A stretch of DNA of 64,000 nucleotides from Brasilonema sennae CENA114 (GCF_006968745.1 NZ_CP030118.1:5926340-5990339), one strand, 5' to 3'. Positions 53,868-62,304 are shown, numbered from the stretch's first letter. A program made the numbers and translations. Notes: generated by a model not told the origin, from the sequence alone.

Positions 53868-55787
53868 ATGCTAACTGTTTTAAAAATAATCAAAGAAGCA
53901 ATTGTCAATTGGTGGTTGGAGTTCACTCTCCAGACTAAACTTTTAGCAGCCGCTACTTTGGTAGTCTCTCTGGTGATGAGTGGTTTGACCTTCTGGGCTG
54001 TGAATACAATTCAGCTGGATGCACGTGTAAATGACACTCGCTTTGGTCGTGATCTTGGGCTGCTGCTGGCGGCTAACGTTGCTCCGCTCATTGCTAATGA
54101 TAATCTCACTGAGGTGGCAGAATTTTCCCAACGCTTTTATAGCAGCACCTCTAGCGTGCGTTATATGCTTTATGCTGATGACACAGGGAATATTTATTTC
54201 GGTATTCCCTTTTGGCAACCGGAGGTGGGAACATCCCTTGCCATTGAACGGCGGATAGAACTGCCCGATGATTATGCTGCTGATGCCGAAAAGCCGATGG
54301 TGCGACAACATCGATCGCCAGACGGGGAAGTCACCGATGTGTTTGTTCCACTAACTGCGGATGGCAAATACTTGGGTGTGTTGGCAGTTGGGATCAACCC
54401 TAACTCAGCTGCAGTCATCTCATCAAATTTCACTCGTGATGTCACCATTGCTGTTTTTATCTCAATTTGGGTGATGGTGATTTTGGGAGGGGTGATTAAT
54501 GCTTTGACAATCACCAAGCCGATAAAAGAGTTGCTGGTGGGGGTAAAACAAATTACTGCGGGGAATTTCAAACAGCAAATTGATTTACCACTAGGGGGCG
54601 AACTTGGGGAGTTAATTCTCAATTTTAATGAAATGGCAGAGCGCTTGGAGCGCTATGAAGAACAAAATATTGAGGAACTGACAGCGGAAAAAGCTAAGCT
54701 AGAAACGCTGGTTTCCACAATTGCTGACGGAGCCGTCTTGATTGATAATAGTATGCAGGTGATTTTAGCGAACCCCACAGCACAGAGAATTTTCGGCTGG
54801 GAAGAGGCTAAACTCGTAGGCGAAAATGTTTTACATCACTTGCCTGCAGCGGTAGGAATGCAAATTACCCGTCCCTTATATGAAATAGCAACCGGGGAAT
54901 GCGAAAGTGCTGAATTCCGTATACCGCTGATTGAACCTATCAAGCGCACTGTCCGCATTCTGATGACAACAGTTCTTAACCAGCAAAGAGAGAGTGTTAA
55001 AGGTATTGCTATTACCGTACAAGATATCACCCGCGAGGTAGAACTTAACGAGGCAAAAAGTCAGTTTATCAGTAACATCTCCCACGAATTGCGAACGCCT
55101 TTATTTAACATCAAATCATTTATCGAGACTTTGCACGACTATGGGGAAGACTTGAGTACTGAACAAAAGAAAGAGTTTTTGGTCACTGTCAATCATGAAA
55201 CCGATAGACTAACCCGCTTAGTTAACGATGTTTTGGATTTGTCAAAGCTAGAATCTGGTCGCAACTATCACTTGAAGGGGGTAGATTTGGCGCAGGCGAT
55301 CGAGCAGACACTGCGTACTTACCAACTCAATGCTAGGGACAAAGGCATTGAATTAATTCAGGAAGTTGAGCCTCAATTGCCCCTCGTTGTCGGTCACTAT
55401 GATTTATTGTTGCAGGTGTTGGCTAATTTGATTGGTAATGCCCTCAAGTTTACTAAAGCGGGTGGAAAAGTTGCCCTCCGCGCCCACCAACTTGAACCAA
55501 AGTCCAGTTCTCATCATCAAGTACCCAAAGTACGAGTGGAAATTTCTGATACTGGAATTGGCATTGGTCCAGAAGACCAAGAAGCCATTTTTGACCGTTT
55601 TGTCCGGGTTGAAAACCGAGTTCACACCCTAGAAGGCACAGGTTTGGGGCTATCTATTGTCAGGAATATTATAGAAAAGCATCAGACGAAAATTTATTTG
55701 GTGAGTGAAATTGGCATTGGTACTACTTTTTGGTTTGACTTGGCGGTGTTTGATGAACAAGCGCCTCATGTTCCGAAGTCATATTAA
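53868..55787 (+). CDS. nblS: Two-component sensor histidine kinase NblS (Hik33/DspA)
   Basis: This 639-residue kinase has two membrane helices (about 24-48 and 191-215) around a periplasmic sensor domain. HAMP (216-270), PAS (about 275-385), HisKA (ISNISHELRTPLFNIKSF, His near residue 406) and HATPase domains follow (LIGNALKFTKAGG, DTGIGIGPEDQ, GTGLGLSIVRNI). This order and the sequence match NblS/Hik33, which controls photosynthesis genes under high light, nutrient and cold stress through RpaB. Synteny with purD supports the name. Confidence 0.85.
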   Translation: MLTVLKIIKEAIVNWWLEFTLQTKLLAAATLVVSLVMSGLTFWAVNTIQLDARVNDTRFGRDLGLLLAANVAPLIANDNLTEVAEFSQRFYSSTSSVRYMLYADDTGNIYFGIPFWQPEVGTSLAIERRIELPDDYAADAEKPMVRQHRSPDGEVTDVFVPLTADGKYLGVLAVGINPNSAAVISSNFTRDVTIAVFISIWVMVILGGVINALTITKPIKELLVGVKQITAGNFKQQIDLPLGGELGELILNFNEMAERLERYEEQNIEELTAEKAKLETLVSTIADGAVLIDNSMQVILANPTAQRIFGWEEAKLVGENVLHHLPAAVGMQITRPLYEIATGECESAEFRIPLIEPIKRTVRILMTTVLNQQRESVKGIAITVQDITREVELNEAKSQFISNISHELRTPLFNIKSFIETLHDYGEDLSTEQKKEFLVTVNHETDRLTRLVNDVLDLSKLESGRNYHLKGVDLAQAIEQTLRTYQLNARDKGIELIQEVEPQLPLVVGHYDLLLQVLANLIGNALKFTKAGGKVALRAHQLEPKSSSHHQVPKVRVEISDTGIGIGPEDQEAIFDRFVRVENRVHTLEGTGLGLSIVRNIIEKHQTKIYLVSEIGIGTTFWFDLAVFDEQAPHVPKSY

Positions 55788-55945
55788 GCTTGGTACGTAC
55801 CAGGCTTGATATTAAAGATGAAAGAAATACAATCGATAAAATCACCGGAATTTGGGAATTTTATCGATTGCGTTTGTTGAAAGCGCCTGAGGGGCGGCGA
55901 TCGCAACCCGTTATGAATGAAAGAAACACCTTTTCCCTTACACCC

Positions 55946-56085
55946 AGGACTTACGCAAAATTATGAAAAAATAAACCGCAAAGGACGCAAAGAGCACGTA
56001 TGCCTGCGGCACGGCTTTGCCGAACGCGTAGCGTGCGCCTTAGCGCATAGTTAAGAGGGTTTAAAAGAGTTTTTGCGTAAGTCCT
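55946..56085. repeat. MITE-like element with 15-bp perfect inverted ends
   Basis: AGGACTTACGCAAAA (55946-55960) and its inverse TTTTGCGTAAGTCCT (56071-56085) bound 140 bp. The interior has a GC-rich module (ATGCCTGCGGCACGGCTTTG). The ends match the element at 22940. No transposase is encoded. Confidence 0.75.
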
Positions 56086-56092
56086 AACACCC

Positions 56093-57268
56093 TTACACCC
56101 CTACACTTTTGTGTTTCTTCAGATGCAACCTTTGTTCAACTGCATCAAAGGTCTCGGTTTTTTTTGCAAAGGACCACCGGACTGTATTTCGCCCAAGTTC
56201 TGGTGTGGAATAAAAACTAGAACCTGGTACAACGGCTATTCCGACTTCCTCAACCAGGTATTTGGCAAATTCATAATCATCTGCATGAGCGCTGTATTGA
56301 CTAAAATCACTCATTATGTAATAAGCACCTTGGGGTGGTTGTACGATAAATTGATATTCTTCCAGAATTTTGAGTATGCGATCGCGTCGGGTAGTATATG
56401 CTTGTTTTTGAGTCTCGAAGAACGACTCTGGCAATTTCAATCCAGCGACTGCAGCGTACTGGAAAGGGGCTGGTGCACAAATTGTTGTAAAGTCATGTAG
56501 CGTCCGAATCGCTGCACTTAAGTTAGTGGGGGCACAGACATAGCCAATCCGCCATCCTGTGATCGAGAAGGTTTTACTCAAACCACTAATAGTTAGAGTT
56601 TGCTCAAACATTCCATCAAGAGTTGCTAGAGGAATGTGTTGGTGTTCGTCGAAGGTGATGCGATCGTAAATTTCATCCGTAACAGCAACAACATTAAACT
56701 CTCGGCAAAGACTGGCTATAGAATTTAATTCTTCCCTTGTAAAAACACGTCCTGTAGGATTATGAGGTGTGTTAACAATGATCGCCTTGGTTTTGTGTGA
56801 AAAAGCAGCTCGTAGACGTTCTGGATCGAGTTGAAAAAAAGGCGGCTCTAATCTCACAAAAACTGGTTTAGCTTGTGCAAAATTAATGGCTGGGAGATAA
56901 TTATCATGAAATGGTTCTATAACAATAACTTCATCACCCGGATTAACTAAGCTGAGCATTGCCAAGACAATACCTTCTGTGACGCCGCAAGTAACCGTAA
57001 TTTGCTCCTCTGGGTCATAGTATAAATCGTACAAGTTTTGCAGATTATTTGAAATTGCTTGGCGAAGCTCTGGAATTCCCCAGGTGTTTGTGTATTGATT
57101 ATGACCTTCTTCCATCGCCACAGATGCAGCCCGAATCAGTTCAGGAGGGGAGGGGAAATCAGGCAATCCTTGAGCCATGTTGATGGCTTTATGCTTGATT
57201 GCAAGCCTTGTCATTTCACGAATAACAGAGGGATGAAATTCTTGTAATCGCTTAGCAGATGGATACAT
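56093..57268 (-). CDS. PLP-dependent aminotransferase (class I/II)
   Basis: This 391-residue fold-type I aminotransferase has the start region NMAQGLPDFPSPPELI, the substrate loop NTPHNPTGRVFTREEL, the PLP-lysine motif SGLSKTFSITGWRIGY (Lys near residue 233) and the terminal Arg segment NTVRWSFAK. It resembles aspartate or kynurenine-type aminotransferases; the exact amino acid cannot be read from sequence. The stop codon lies only 7 bp from the MITE-like element. Confidence 0.9.
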   Translation of the reverse strand: MYPSAKRLQEFHPSVIREMTRLAIKHKAINMAQGLPDFPSPPELIRAASVAMEEGHNQYTNTWGIPELRQAISNNLQNLYDLYYDPEEQITVTCGVTEGIVLAMLSLVNPGDEVIVIEPFHDNYLPAINFAQAKPVFVRLEPPFFQLDPERLRAAFSHKTKAIIVNTPHNPTGRVFTREELNSIASLCREFNVVAVTDEIYDRITFDEHQHIPLATLDGMFEQTLTISGLSKTFSITGWRIGYVCAPTNLSAAIRTLHDFTTICAPAPFQYAAVAGLKLPESFFETQKQAYTTRRDRILKILEEYQFIVQPPQGAYYIMSDFSQYSAHADDYEFAKYLVEEVGIAVVPGSSFYSTPELGRNTVRWSFAKKTETFDAVEQRLHLKKHKSVGV

Positions 57269-57363
57269 TTATTCTCCTGTCGCTGGTATAAACTGTTGTT
57301 TTTAAAAATGTAAAGTTCACTATTAACGATATGTCATAAATGAAATTTTATTTGACTTATGCA

Positions 57364-57797
57364 CTTATGAATGTTGTTAAAACTTACGCATATAGCAATC
57401 CTAAATGATTTATGAAAAATCTTAAGTATTGTAGGGTGGGCAGTGCTTACCGTATTTTGCTGACTACATCCGGGTTTTGCTAAGCACTGCCCAACGCCAG
57501 ATACCTACGGAGGGAAACCCTCTCCGTTTGCGTAGCGCCCCCTATGCCTGCGGCACGGCTACGCCTATCGGGGCTAGTTGCACGCCAGTCCCCTCAACGG
57601 GGGGAACCCTCCGCAGTCGCCACAACGGTCAAAGCTCGCCGGGGGAAGCTTCCCCCGGCAGACTTTGGGGGAACCCCCGCAAGGCGCTGCTCTCCGCACG
57701 GGGCTGGCTCCACAACGGGGGGAACCCCCGCAAGGCACTTCTCTCTGCAGTAATGGCTCCCCTACGTGTCTTATGAATGTTGTTAAAACTTACGCAT
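57364..57797. repeat. GC-rich repeat block flanked by 28-bp direct repeats
   Basis: A 28-bp sequence (TTATGAATGTTGTTAAAAC part) occurs at 57364-57391 and again, perfectly, at 57770-57797. Between them lie several GC-rich palindromic modules, including a perfect 22-bp palindrome at 57638-57659 centred on AAGCTT. Three overlapping frames here (about 69-99 codons) are repeat-derived. Confidence 0.75.
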
Positions 57798-57831
57798 TGA
57801 CAAAGTAGGCAAGCTGAAATACAGCCTTGCT

Positions 57832-58224
57832 TTATGATGTAGACAGAGCAATAATTAAACAGACGAATAACAGAGCCAGCAGCAAAAGTAAAGCTTGATT
57901 GCGTTTGATCCAATTTTTCACAGTTGCACCAAAGCTGTTGGCGTAACGCTGCTGCTGCAAGTATTGCTTACTCTCCTCAATATTTTCGTAGAGAATGCAT
58001 TCTTTGGCAAAAGGACGCTGGGGAAAATTGCAAGTATCGTCAGCGTGGTAAGTGCAGCTGTCGCAGAGATACTCCTTCCCTGTGGCGCGATGTAGAGGAA
58101 TGCCGGGATGTCCATAAGCTTTCAACTGAGTGCCACAATGAGGACAGGTGACAGCTTGGGAATTCACGGGTTGATGACAGCGAGGGCAAGTTGCAGTGTC
58201 CACAAGCGTAGCCTTAAAGAGCAA
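57832..58224 (-). CDS. Zinc-ribbon protein with C-terminal membrane anchor
   Basis: This 130-residue protein has an N-terminal double-CxxC zinc ribbon (TCPRCHQPV and TCPHCGTQL). A second Cys/His-rich part follows (LCDSCTYHADDTCNFPQRPF), and a C-terminal hydrophobic helix (LLLLLALLFVCLIIAL) anchors it in a membrane. The type is widespread in cyanobacteria without a known function. It faces an AT-rich promoter region on its right side. Confidence 0.75.
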   Translation of the reverse strand: MLFKATLVDTATCPRCHQPVNSQAVTCPHCGTQLKAYGHPGIPLHRATGKEYLCDSCTYHADDTCNFPQRPFAKECILYENIEESKQYLQQQRYANSFGATVKNWIKRNQALLLLLALLFVCLIIALSTS

Positions 58225-58298
58225 ACATTCTGATTCTAGCTATTTCCTCATATGCATGGGAACAAAATACTGATCGATTTGTTTTCAAGATTCATTCT

Positions 58299-58742
58299 CT
58301 ACTTTGTCATCCGTCGTAAAGCCGATGCTGAGGGATACTTACCAGCTTCTACCAAGGCTTGCCGCTCTGGAATTCGTTCATTACTGTTAAAATCTAGAAT
58401 GCGTACTGTCACTTCTCCAATATCTGTCAGCGGTTGAATCACAGCTTGATCTAGTCGAAAGTGTTCTCCCCAAAAATCTCTACGTGGGTTGAAAAACCGG
58501 ACGAGTTCTCCAGTACGCCAATTAATCGATCCCAAATCAGTTCCTTTTTGAAGATTGCAGAAAACACAGGCGTAGCAGAGATTATCCTCTGTTGTGGCTC
58601 CACCATGTTTGACGCTAATAATATGATCAACTTGACAACCAGAAGATCTATCTACTTCTGTAATCAGGCAGTATTCACAGATGTAGTCAGCACGAGCTGC
58701 AACTAAACGCCTAAGTTCTAAATTAACGTAAGGACGAGACAT
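58299..58742 (-). CDS. HNH endonuclease
   Basis: This 147-residue protein has the HNH core: ADYICEYCLITEV, then CQVDHIISVKHGGATTEDNL, then CYACVFCNLQKG. The two CxxC pairs bind zinc and the DH pair (VDHI) is the catalytic part. The C-terminal tail is typical of stand-alone cyanobacterial HNH proteins. A small gene starts 9 bp upstream on the same strand, so they form a pair; no restriction methylase is nearby. Confidence 0.9.
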   Translation of the reverse strand: MSRPYVNLELRRLVAARADYICEYCLITEVDRSSGCQVDHIISVKHGGATTEDNLCYACVFCNLQKGTDLGSINWRTGELVRFFNPRRDFWGEHFRLDQAVIQPLTDIGEVTVRILDFNSNERIPERQALVEAGKYPSASALRRMTK

Positions 58743-58751
58743 TTTGAATAT

Positions 58752-59006
58752 TTACTCAGCACTAATATACTTATAAGCCCGTGCTTTTGCTAGTGTCATT
58801 ATATGCTCTAGCGTTAAGAAATGATCTAATTCTCTCTTTTCCTCTGGTGTTAGTTCACCCATTTTGTGTCCGTACACCAAGTCTTCCAAACGCTCTTTTG
58901 CTGAATCTGAAAGTTGAAAATTGACGACAGTTTGCGGAGTGGTTCCAGCGGCAATGAAGTCTATAATTTCGTCGTAAACTTTTGTTGTTTGGGTAGGCGT
59001 ATTCAT
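58752..59006 (-). CDS. Small protein paired with the HNH endonuclease
   Basis: This 84-residue acidic helical protein (VYDEIIDFIAAGTTPQTVVN, LTPEEKRELDHFLTLEHIMT) ends 9 bp before the HNH gene. The small size, acidic pI and position suggest a partner or inhibitor of the nuclease, in the style of an antitoxin, but no known antitoxin fold is recognised. The pair occurs in other cyanobacteria as far as I recall. Confidence 0.65.
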   Translation of the reverse strand: MNTPTQTTKVYDEIIDFIAAGTTPQTVVNFQLSDSAKERLEDLVYGHKMGELTPEEKRELDHFLTLEHIMTLAKARAYKYISAE

Positions 59007-59038
59007 AGCGCGTGTTTCTCGTTTTTATTATTGTACTT

Positions 59039-59263
59039 CTATGCTACTTTCCAGGATTTTGCTAGCGTTTGAGGTTCTGGCAGAGGTTCACCAATTTCTA
59101 AGGATGTCTCAATTAACATCTCTATCACTTCTTGAGCATTCTTGAGCGCTTCTTCGTAAGTATCTCCGTGAGTGCAAGGCTGCATGACATCAGTAAACTC
59201 AGGTAAGAAAACCACATAACATTGGTCTTCTTCTGACCATTGAATGATGATTGTATATTTCAT
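59039..59263 (-). CDS. hicB: HicB-family antitoxin-like protein, orphan
   Basis: This 74-residue protein has the HicB partial RNase-H fold (KYTIIIQWSEEDQCYVVFLP, HGDTYEEALKNAQEVIEMLI). HicB normally neutralises the HicA mRNA-cleaving toxin. No HicA frame is found on either side: the upstream 157 bp hold a repeat and the downstream neighbour is the HNH pair. It also lacks the C-terminal DNA-binding extension found in some HicB proteins. Regulation by another partner is possible. Confidence 0.85.
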   Translation of the reverse strand: MKYTIIIQWSEEDQCYVVFLPEFTDVMQPCTHGDTYEEALKNAQEVIEMLIETSLEIGEPLPEPQTLAKSWKVA

Positions 59264-59320
59264 ATTTCTTCATATACATTGAATATCAAGTTCTGATGAT
59301 GACTTATAATTCTCGTTTTA

Positions 59321-59401
59321 CCTCACCCCGCCCTATGCCTAACGGCACGCTACGCTATCGGGCACCCCTCTCCTTATTAAGGAGAGGGGATGGGGGTGAG
59401 G
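59321..59401. repeat. Short element with inverted ends and GC-rich interior
   Basis: CCTCACCCC (59321-59329) and GGGGTGAGG (59393-59401) bound the unit. Inside are a GC-rich piece (CGGCACGCTACGCTATCGGG) and a hairpin CTCTCCTTATTAAGGAGAG. It is another case of a GC-rich module inside a palindromic repeat. Confidence 0.6.
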
Positions 59402-59420
59402 TTGTTTTCACTTGATATAA

Positions 59421-59639
59421 TTAGATTATTCTCCAATTTTTTACACGACCTTCAGCAATATCTTTTTTACCCCTCTCAAAAGATTCTATAAAACCTGGAA
59501 TATCGAGTAATTCTTGGGTTGCGTCTTCAGTCTCTTTGTCTGCTAGGTAACCTAGAAAATCAGCAACCAGTTCTAAGCGTTCTGAAGATAATCCATCAAG
59601 ATATTGGTTGATTTTCTCACGAATTGTAGTATTGTTCAT
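59421..59639 (-). CDS. Small antitoxin-like protein, no toxin adjacent
   Basis: This 72-residue acidic helical protein (REKINQYLDGLSSERLELVA, DFLGYLADKETEDATQELL) has a basic end (KDIAEGRVKNWRII). The pattern of a sequence ending in a short basic tail is common in antitoxins of cyanobacterial type II systems. No RelE or PIN toxin frame follows within the 157 bp up to the HicB gene. It lies 15 bp downstream of the NACHT-HEAT remnant. Confidence 0.6.
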   Translation of the reverse strand: MNNTTIREKINQYLDGLSSERLELVADFLGYLADKETEDATQELLDIPGFIESFERGKKDIAEGRVKNWRII

Positions 59640-59654
59640 ATTTTTATCGCTCTT

Positions 59655-60473
59655 CTACTTCTCTAATTCTGCCAACTTCTTCTGAACATACTCCCGCACT
59701 TGCTCATCCGGATCATTCTCTGCTCTGTCGCGTAACAGTGGTAAAGTTTGGGGATGGTGAGGATGTTGTTTGATAATTATCTCAAGTGCTGTTTGCCGGG
59801 GGTTGGTTTGCCAGGTTGTCCAACGCTCAAAAGAGTCATTGATGGCGCGATCGCACAGAAATTCCAACATCCAAGGCTCATCTTTCCACCCCCAGGCTAT
59901 CTGTTGCAATGATACCCGTCGCACAGACCAGTCGTAATCAATCTGAGCACAGATTTTAAGGATGCGTAAGGTTTCAGGCTCATCTTTCCACCCCCTAGCT
60001 AATGCTTGCACTGCCCCAAATCGCACAGCCGGATCAGGACACTCAGAGCAGGTTTTGAGCCATGCTAAAGTTTCTGAGTCATCTTTCCACGCCCTAGCTA
60101 ACTCTTGTACCGCTGCTTGTTGTATATCCCAATTCCCATAAAAATGAGCGAGGGTTTTGAGCCATGCTAAAGTTTCGGGGTCATCTTTCCAAGTTATTGC
60201 TATTGCTGCAACAGATTGAGTACGAATTTCACGAATTAGCTCGAATTGCTTACCTGAAGCCTGATATTCATCTCCATATCTAAGTAAGTTTTCCAGGTAA
60301 TTGCGTAATTGATTAGCGACTTCCGCGATCGCCGTCCTATTCCTCACGTCAGAAAGACACTTAGCCGCCAAAAACAAGTTGCTAAATTTCTCTGACTCAC
60401 CATTTTGCGCCATTAAATATTCCAAAATTTCGCCAACAAATTTTGGCTCAATCATTCCTGCAATCAGCCGCAA
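59655..60473 (-). CDS. HEAT-repeat C-terminal part of a broken NACHT protein
   Basis: The 272 residues hold HEAT-like repeats with the recurrent ARAWKDDSETLAWLKT and ARGWKDEPETLRILK units (about 35 residues each). The open frame continues upstream of the ATG (in frame: EVFGKHWQDETWHEVLRLIAG), which is the normal junction region of cyanobacterial NACHT-HEAT proteins. This shows that the reading frame was once joined to the NACHT gene at 60464. It overlaps that gene by 10 nt in another frame, so the start ATG is probably not original. Confidence 0.8.
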   Translation of the reverse strand: MRLIAGMIEPKFVGEILEYLMAQNGESEKFSNLFLAAKCLSDVRNRTAIAEVANQLRNYLENLLRYGDEYQASGKQFELIREIRTQSVAAIAITWKDDPETLAWLKTLAHFYGNWDIQQAAVQELARAWKDDSETLAWLKTCSECPDPAVRFGAVQALARGWKDEPETLRILKICAQIDYDWSVRRVSLQQIAWGWKDEPWMLEFLCDRAINDSFERWTTWQTNPRQTALEIIIKQHPHHPQTLPLLRDRAENDPDEQVREYVQKKLAELEK

Positions 60474-61936
60474 AACTTCATGCCAAGTTTCATCCTGCCA
60501 GTGTTTGCCAAAAACTTCACTCTTAAGTTCTTCAATCGGTTGATGAAATCCTGAATTTGTTTTGGTTCCAAATCTTGCAGCATGAAATGCTTAAACTCAG
60601 CATCTCGCAGCCGTTGCGCTTTATATCCAATCACGCGAGAAGTCACAATCACCTGCACATTGGGATACTCATTTGTGAAGCGGTGAATATCTGTGATAAC
60701 ATCTTCTCGCCTACCAGGATCAAAAACTTCATCCAAACCATCAAACATGACTAAGGCGTTACCAGCCTTGAGTTGTTCTTGCAATTTATGTTGGTTGAGG
60801 TGGGCGATCGCACCGCTACATTTATGAAAAAATTCCAGAAAATTACTACATTCTTTATCTTCTCGTCGCCGCATATAAGTGCGTAACTCAATCAGCAAGG
60901 GAATCGGTGGAGGATTTTCTATCTTATGAAGTCTATCAAGAGTTTTTTCTACCCAATCTAACGCCAGGTATTGCAATAATGTAGATTTTCCTGAACCTGG
61001 ATCACCTAAAATTACAATTTTTAACCCCCCATTTCCCCCCTTGCTAAGGGGGGATAAAGGGGGGTGCTTGTCTTCAACAATCTTTTTAACTGAACCTACT
61101 GGCTGTTCTAAATAAACTCGCTTGTGATGTTCTAATTCTTCTAATGCAATTTCTTCTGCTTCGAGTTCGTTCTTTTCTCGCAATCGTCGGAGATGTTGTT
61201 TGGGGAGTTCGTGGACTTGTGGTAAAACTTGGTGAACTTCCCGCACGTTTTGAGGAATAAAGATTCGCCATAGCCGCAATTCATTATAGGCGTAACCGCT
61301 GGTATCTATACTATCTAGTTTTAGATTGGCGTAGGACTCGCGAATTGCTTCTTGATATTGTTTTAAATTAAAGTCGGGGATAATTCCGGCAGTCTCTGTT
61401 GTGTTTTCTGCGATTTTTTCAATATTTTGGGAATCCAGAATCGCTCTCAGTTCAGATGAGTCCTGAATAATTGCTTTAACTTTTTTTACGTAACGCTTAC
61501 CAAGCTTTGTCCAATCAAATTCGCTTGGCAAAGCTAACAAATTCTGTTCGTTCCAAATCTTTTTTAACTTTATTGTATTTAGAGCATGACATTCATCATG
61601 AAAAGGAGTTCCCAGTATTTCTTTAACTTTTTTCTCATTCAGGAATTTTTGTAGCGGTTTGTTATAATCCCTAACTTGGTTATCAGGAATGTCAGCATCT
61701 TGTAACTCTTGCTGCACGAGTGACAAAAACTCTTTAAGTGCTTTCCCAGCAGCAATATCTATTTCTTCTTTTTTTAGTTTCTCTAAAATCTGGCTGGGGA
61801 TAGCTTTCAATACATCTTTGAGTATATCTTTTAATAAATCTTTGCCTACATCTTGGGCAAATTGTTTCATCACTGGTTGGAAGAGGAACCCAACAGCAGT
61901 ACTAACTCCCCAAGCGGTTAAAAAGTCTATAGGCAT
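60464..61936 (-). CDS. NACHT-domain NTPase, C-terminally truncated by deletion/frameshift
   Basis: The 490 residues comprise a helical N-terminal region (about 1-290) and a NACHT NTPase domain with Walker A GDPGSGKSTLLQYLALDWV (near residue 308) and Walker B ALVMFDGLDEV. The sensor segment NVQVIVTSRVIGY and the motif DLEPKQIQDFINR follow. After FINR the sequence turns into a short out-of-frame tail (LKNLRVKFLANTGRMKLG), and the winged-helix part of about 150 residues or more is missing. The HEAT repeats continue in a different frame. Relatives include STAND-type anti-phage ATPases. A repeat-derived insert (KHPPLSPLSKGGNGG) sits just before the P-loop. Confidence 0.85.
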   Translation of the reverse strand: MPIDFLTAWGVSTAVGFLFQPVMKQFAQDVGKDLLKDILKDVLKAIPSQILEKLKKEEIDIAAGKALKEFLSLVQQELQDADIPDNQVRDYNKPLQKFLNEKKVKEILGTPFHDECHALNTIKLKKIWNEQNLLALPSEFDWTKLGKRYVKKVKAIIQDSSELRAILDSQNIEKIAENTTETAGIIPDFNLKQYQEAIRESYANLKLDSIDTSGYAYNELRLWRIFIPQNVREVHQVLPQVHELPKQHLRRLREKNELEAEEIALEELEHHKRVYLEQPVGSVKKIVEDKHPPLSPLSKGGNGGLKIVILGDPGSGKSTLLQYLALDWVEKTLDRLHKIENPPPIPLLIELRTYMRRREDKECSNFLEFFHKCSGAIAHLNQHKLQEQLKAGNALVMFDGLDEVFDPGRREDVITDIHRFTNEYPNVQVIVTSRVIGYKAQRLRDAEFKHFMLQDLEPKQIQDFINRLKNLRVKFLANTGRMKLGMKFCG

Positions 61937-62098
61937 AATACTCGTGTTTGTTCAGTTATTGATTAAGAATATATACACCTGATTGAGTCATGTTTCCTGA
62001 TTGTCACGTAATTTTTAGCAATAGGACAACCTTAGGCGCATTTAGTAAAACAAATGTCAATAGTCTAAACATATTATTTGACGCAGGTTCTCGTCCGC

Positions 62099-62304
62099 CT
62101 AGGACTGTAAGTCCCAGGCTCATAGGCGAAGTCCATTAAAATGGACTAAGAGTGGAACTGATTTTTGAGTAAATTTAAACACTACTTCATATAAGCATTA
62201 ATGGTCTACTCGTAATGACGTAAGACATCAGTTAAAACAGACTGGGTAGTCTTTGAGTCCGTTTTAACGGACTTTGACTATAAGCCTTGAACTTGAGTTC
62301 AAGG
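62099..62304. repeat. Hairpin repeats, inverse of the 44349 cluster
   Basis: CCTAGGACT/AGTCCCAGG, GTCCATTAAAATGGAC (62131-62146), GTCCGTTTTAACGGAC (62257-62272) and CCTTGAACT/AGTTCAAGG (62285-62304) are palindromes. The two GTCC hairpins differ at paired positions yet keep full pairing, so the structure appears conserved. No gene is supported in 61937-62334. Confidence 0.6.

Noticed and set aside
57477..57776. Overlapping GC-rich frames of 69-99 codons
   Set aside because: All lie inside the repeat block between the 28-bp direct repeats and encode repeat-derived Gly/Ala/Arg-rich peptides.
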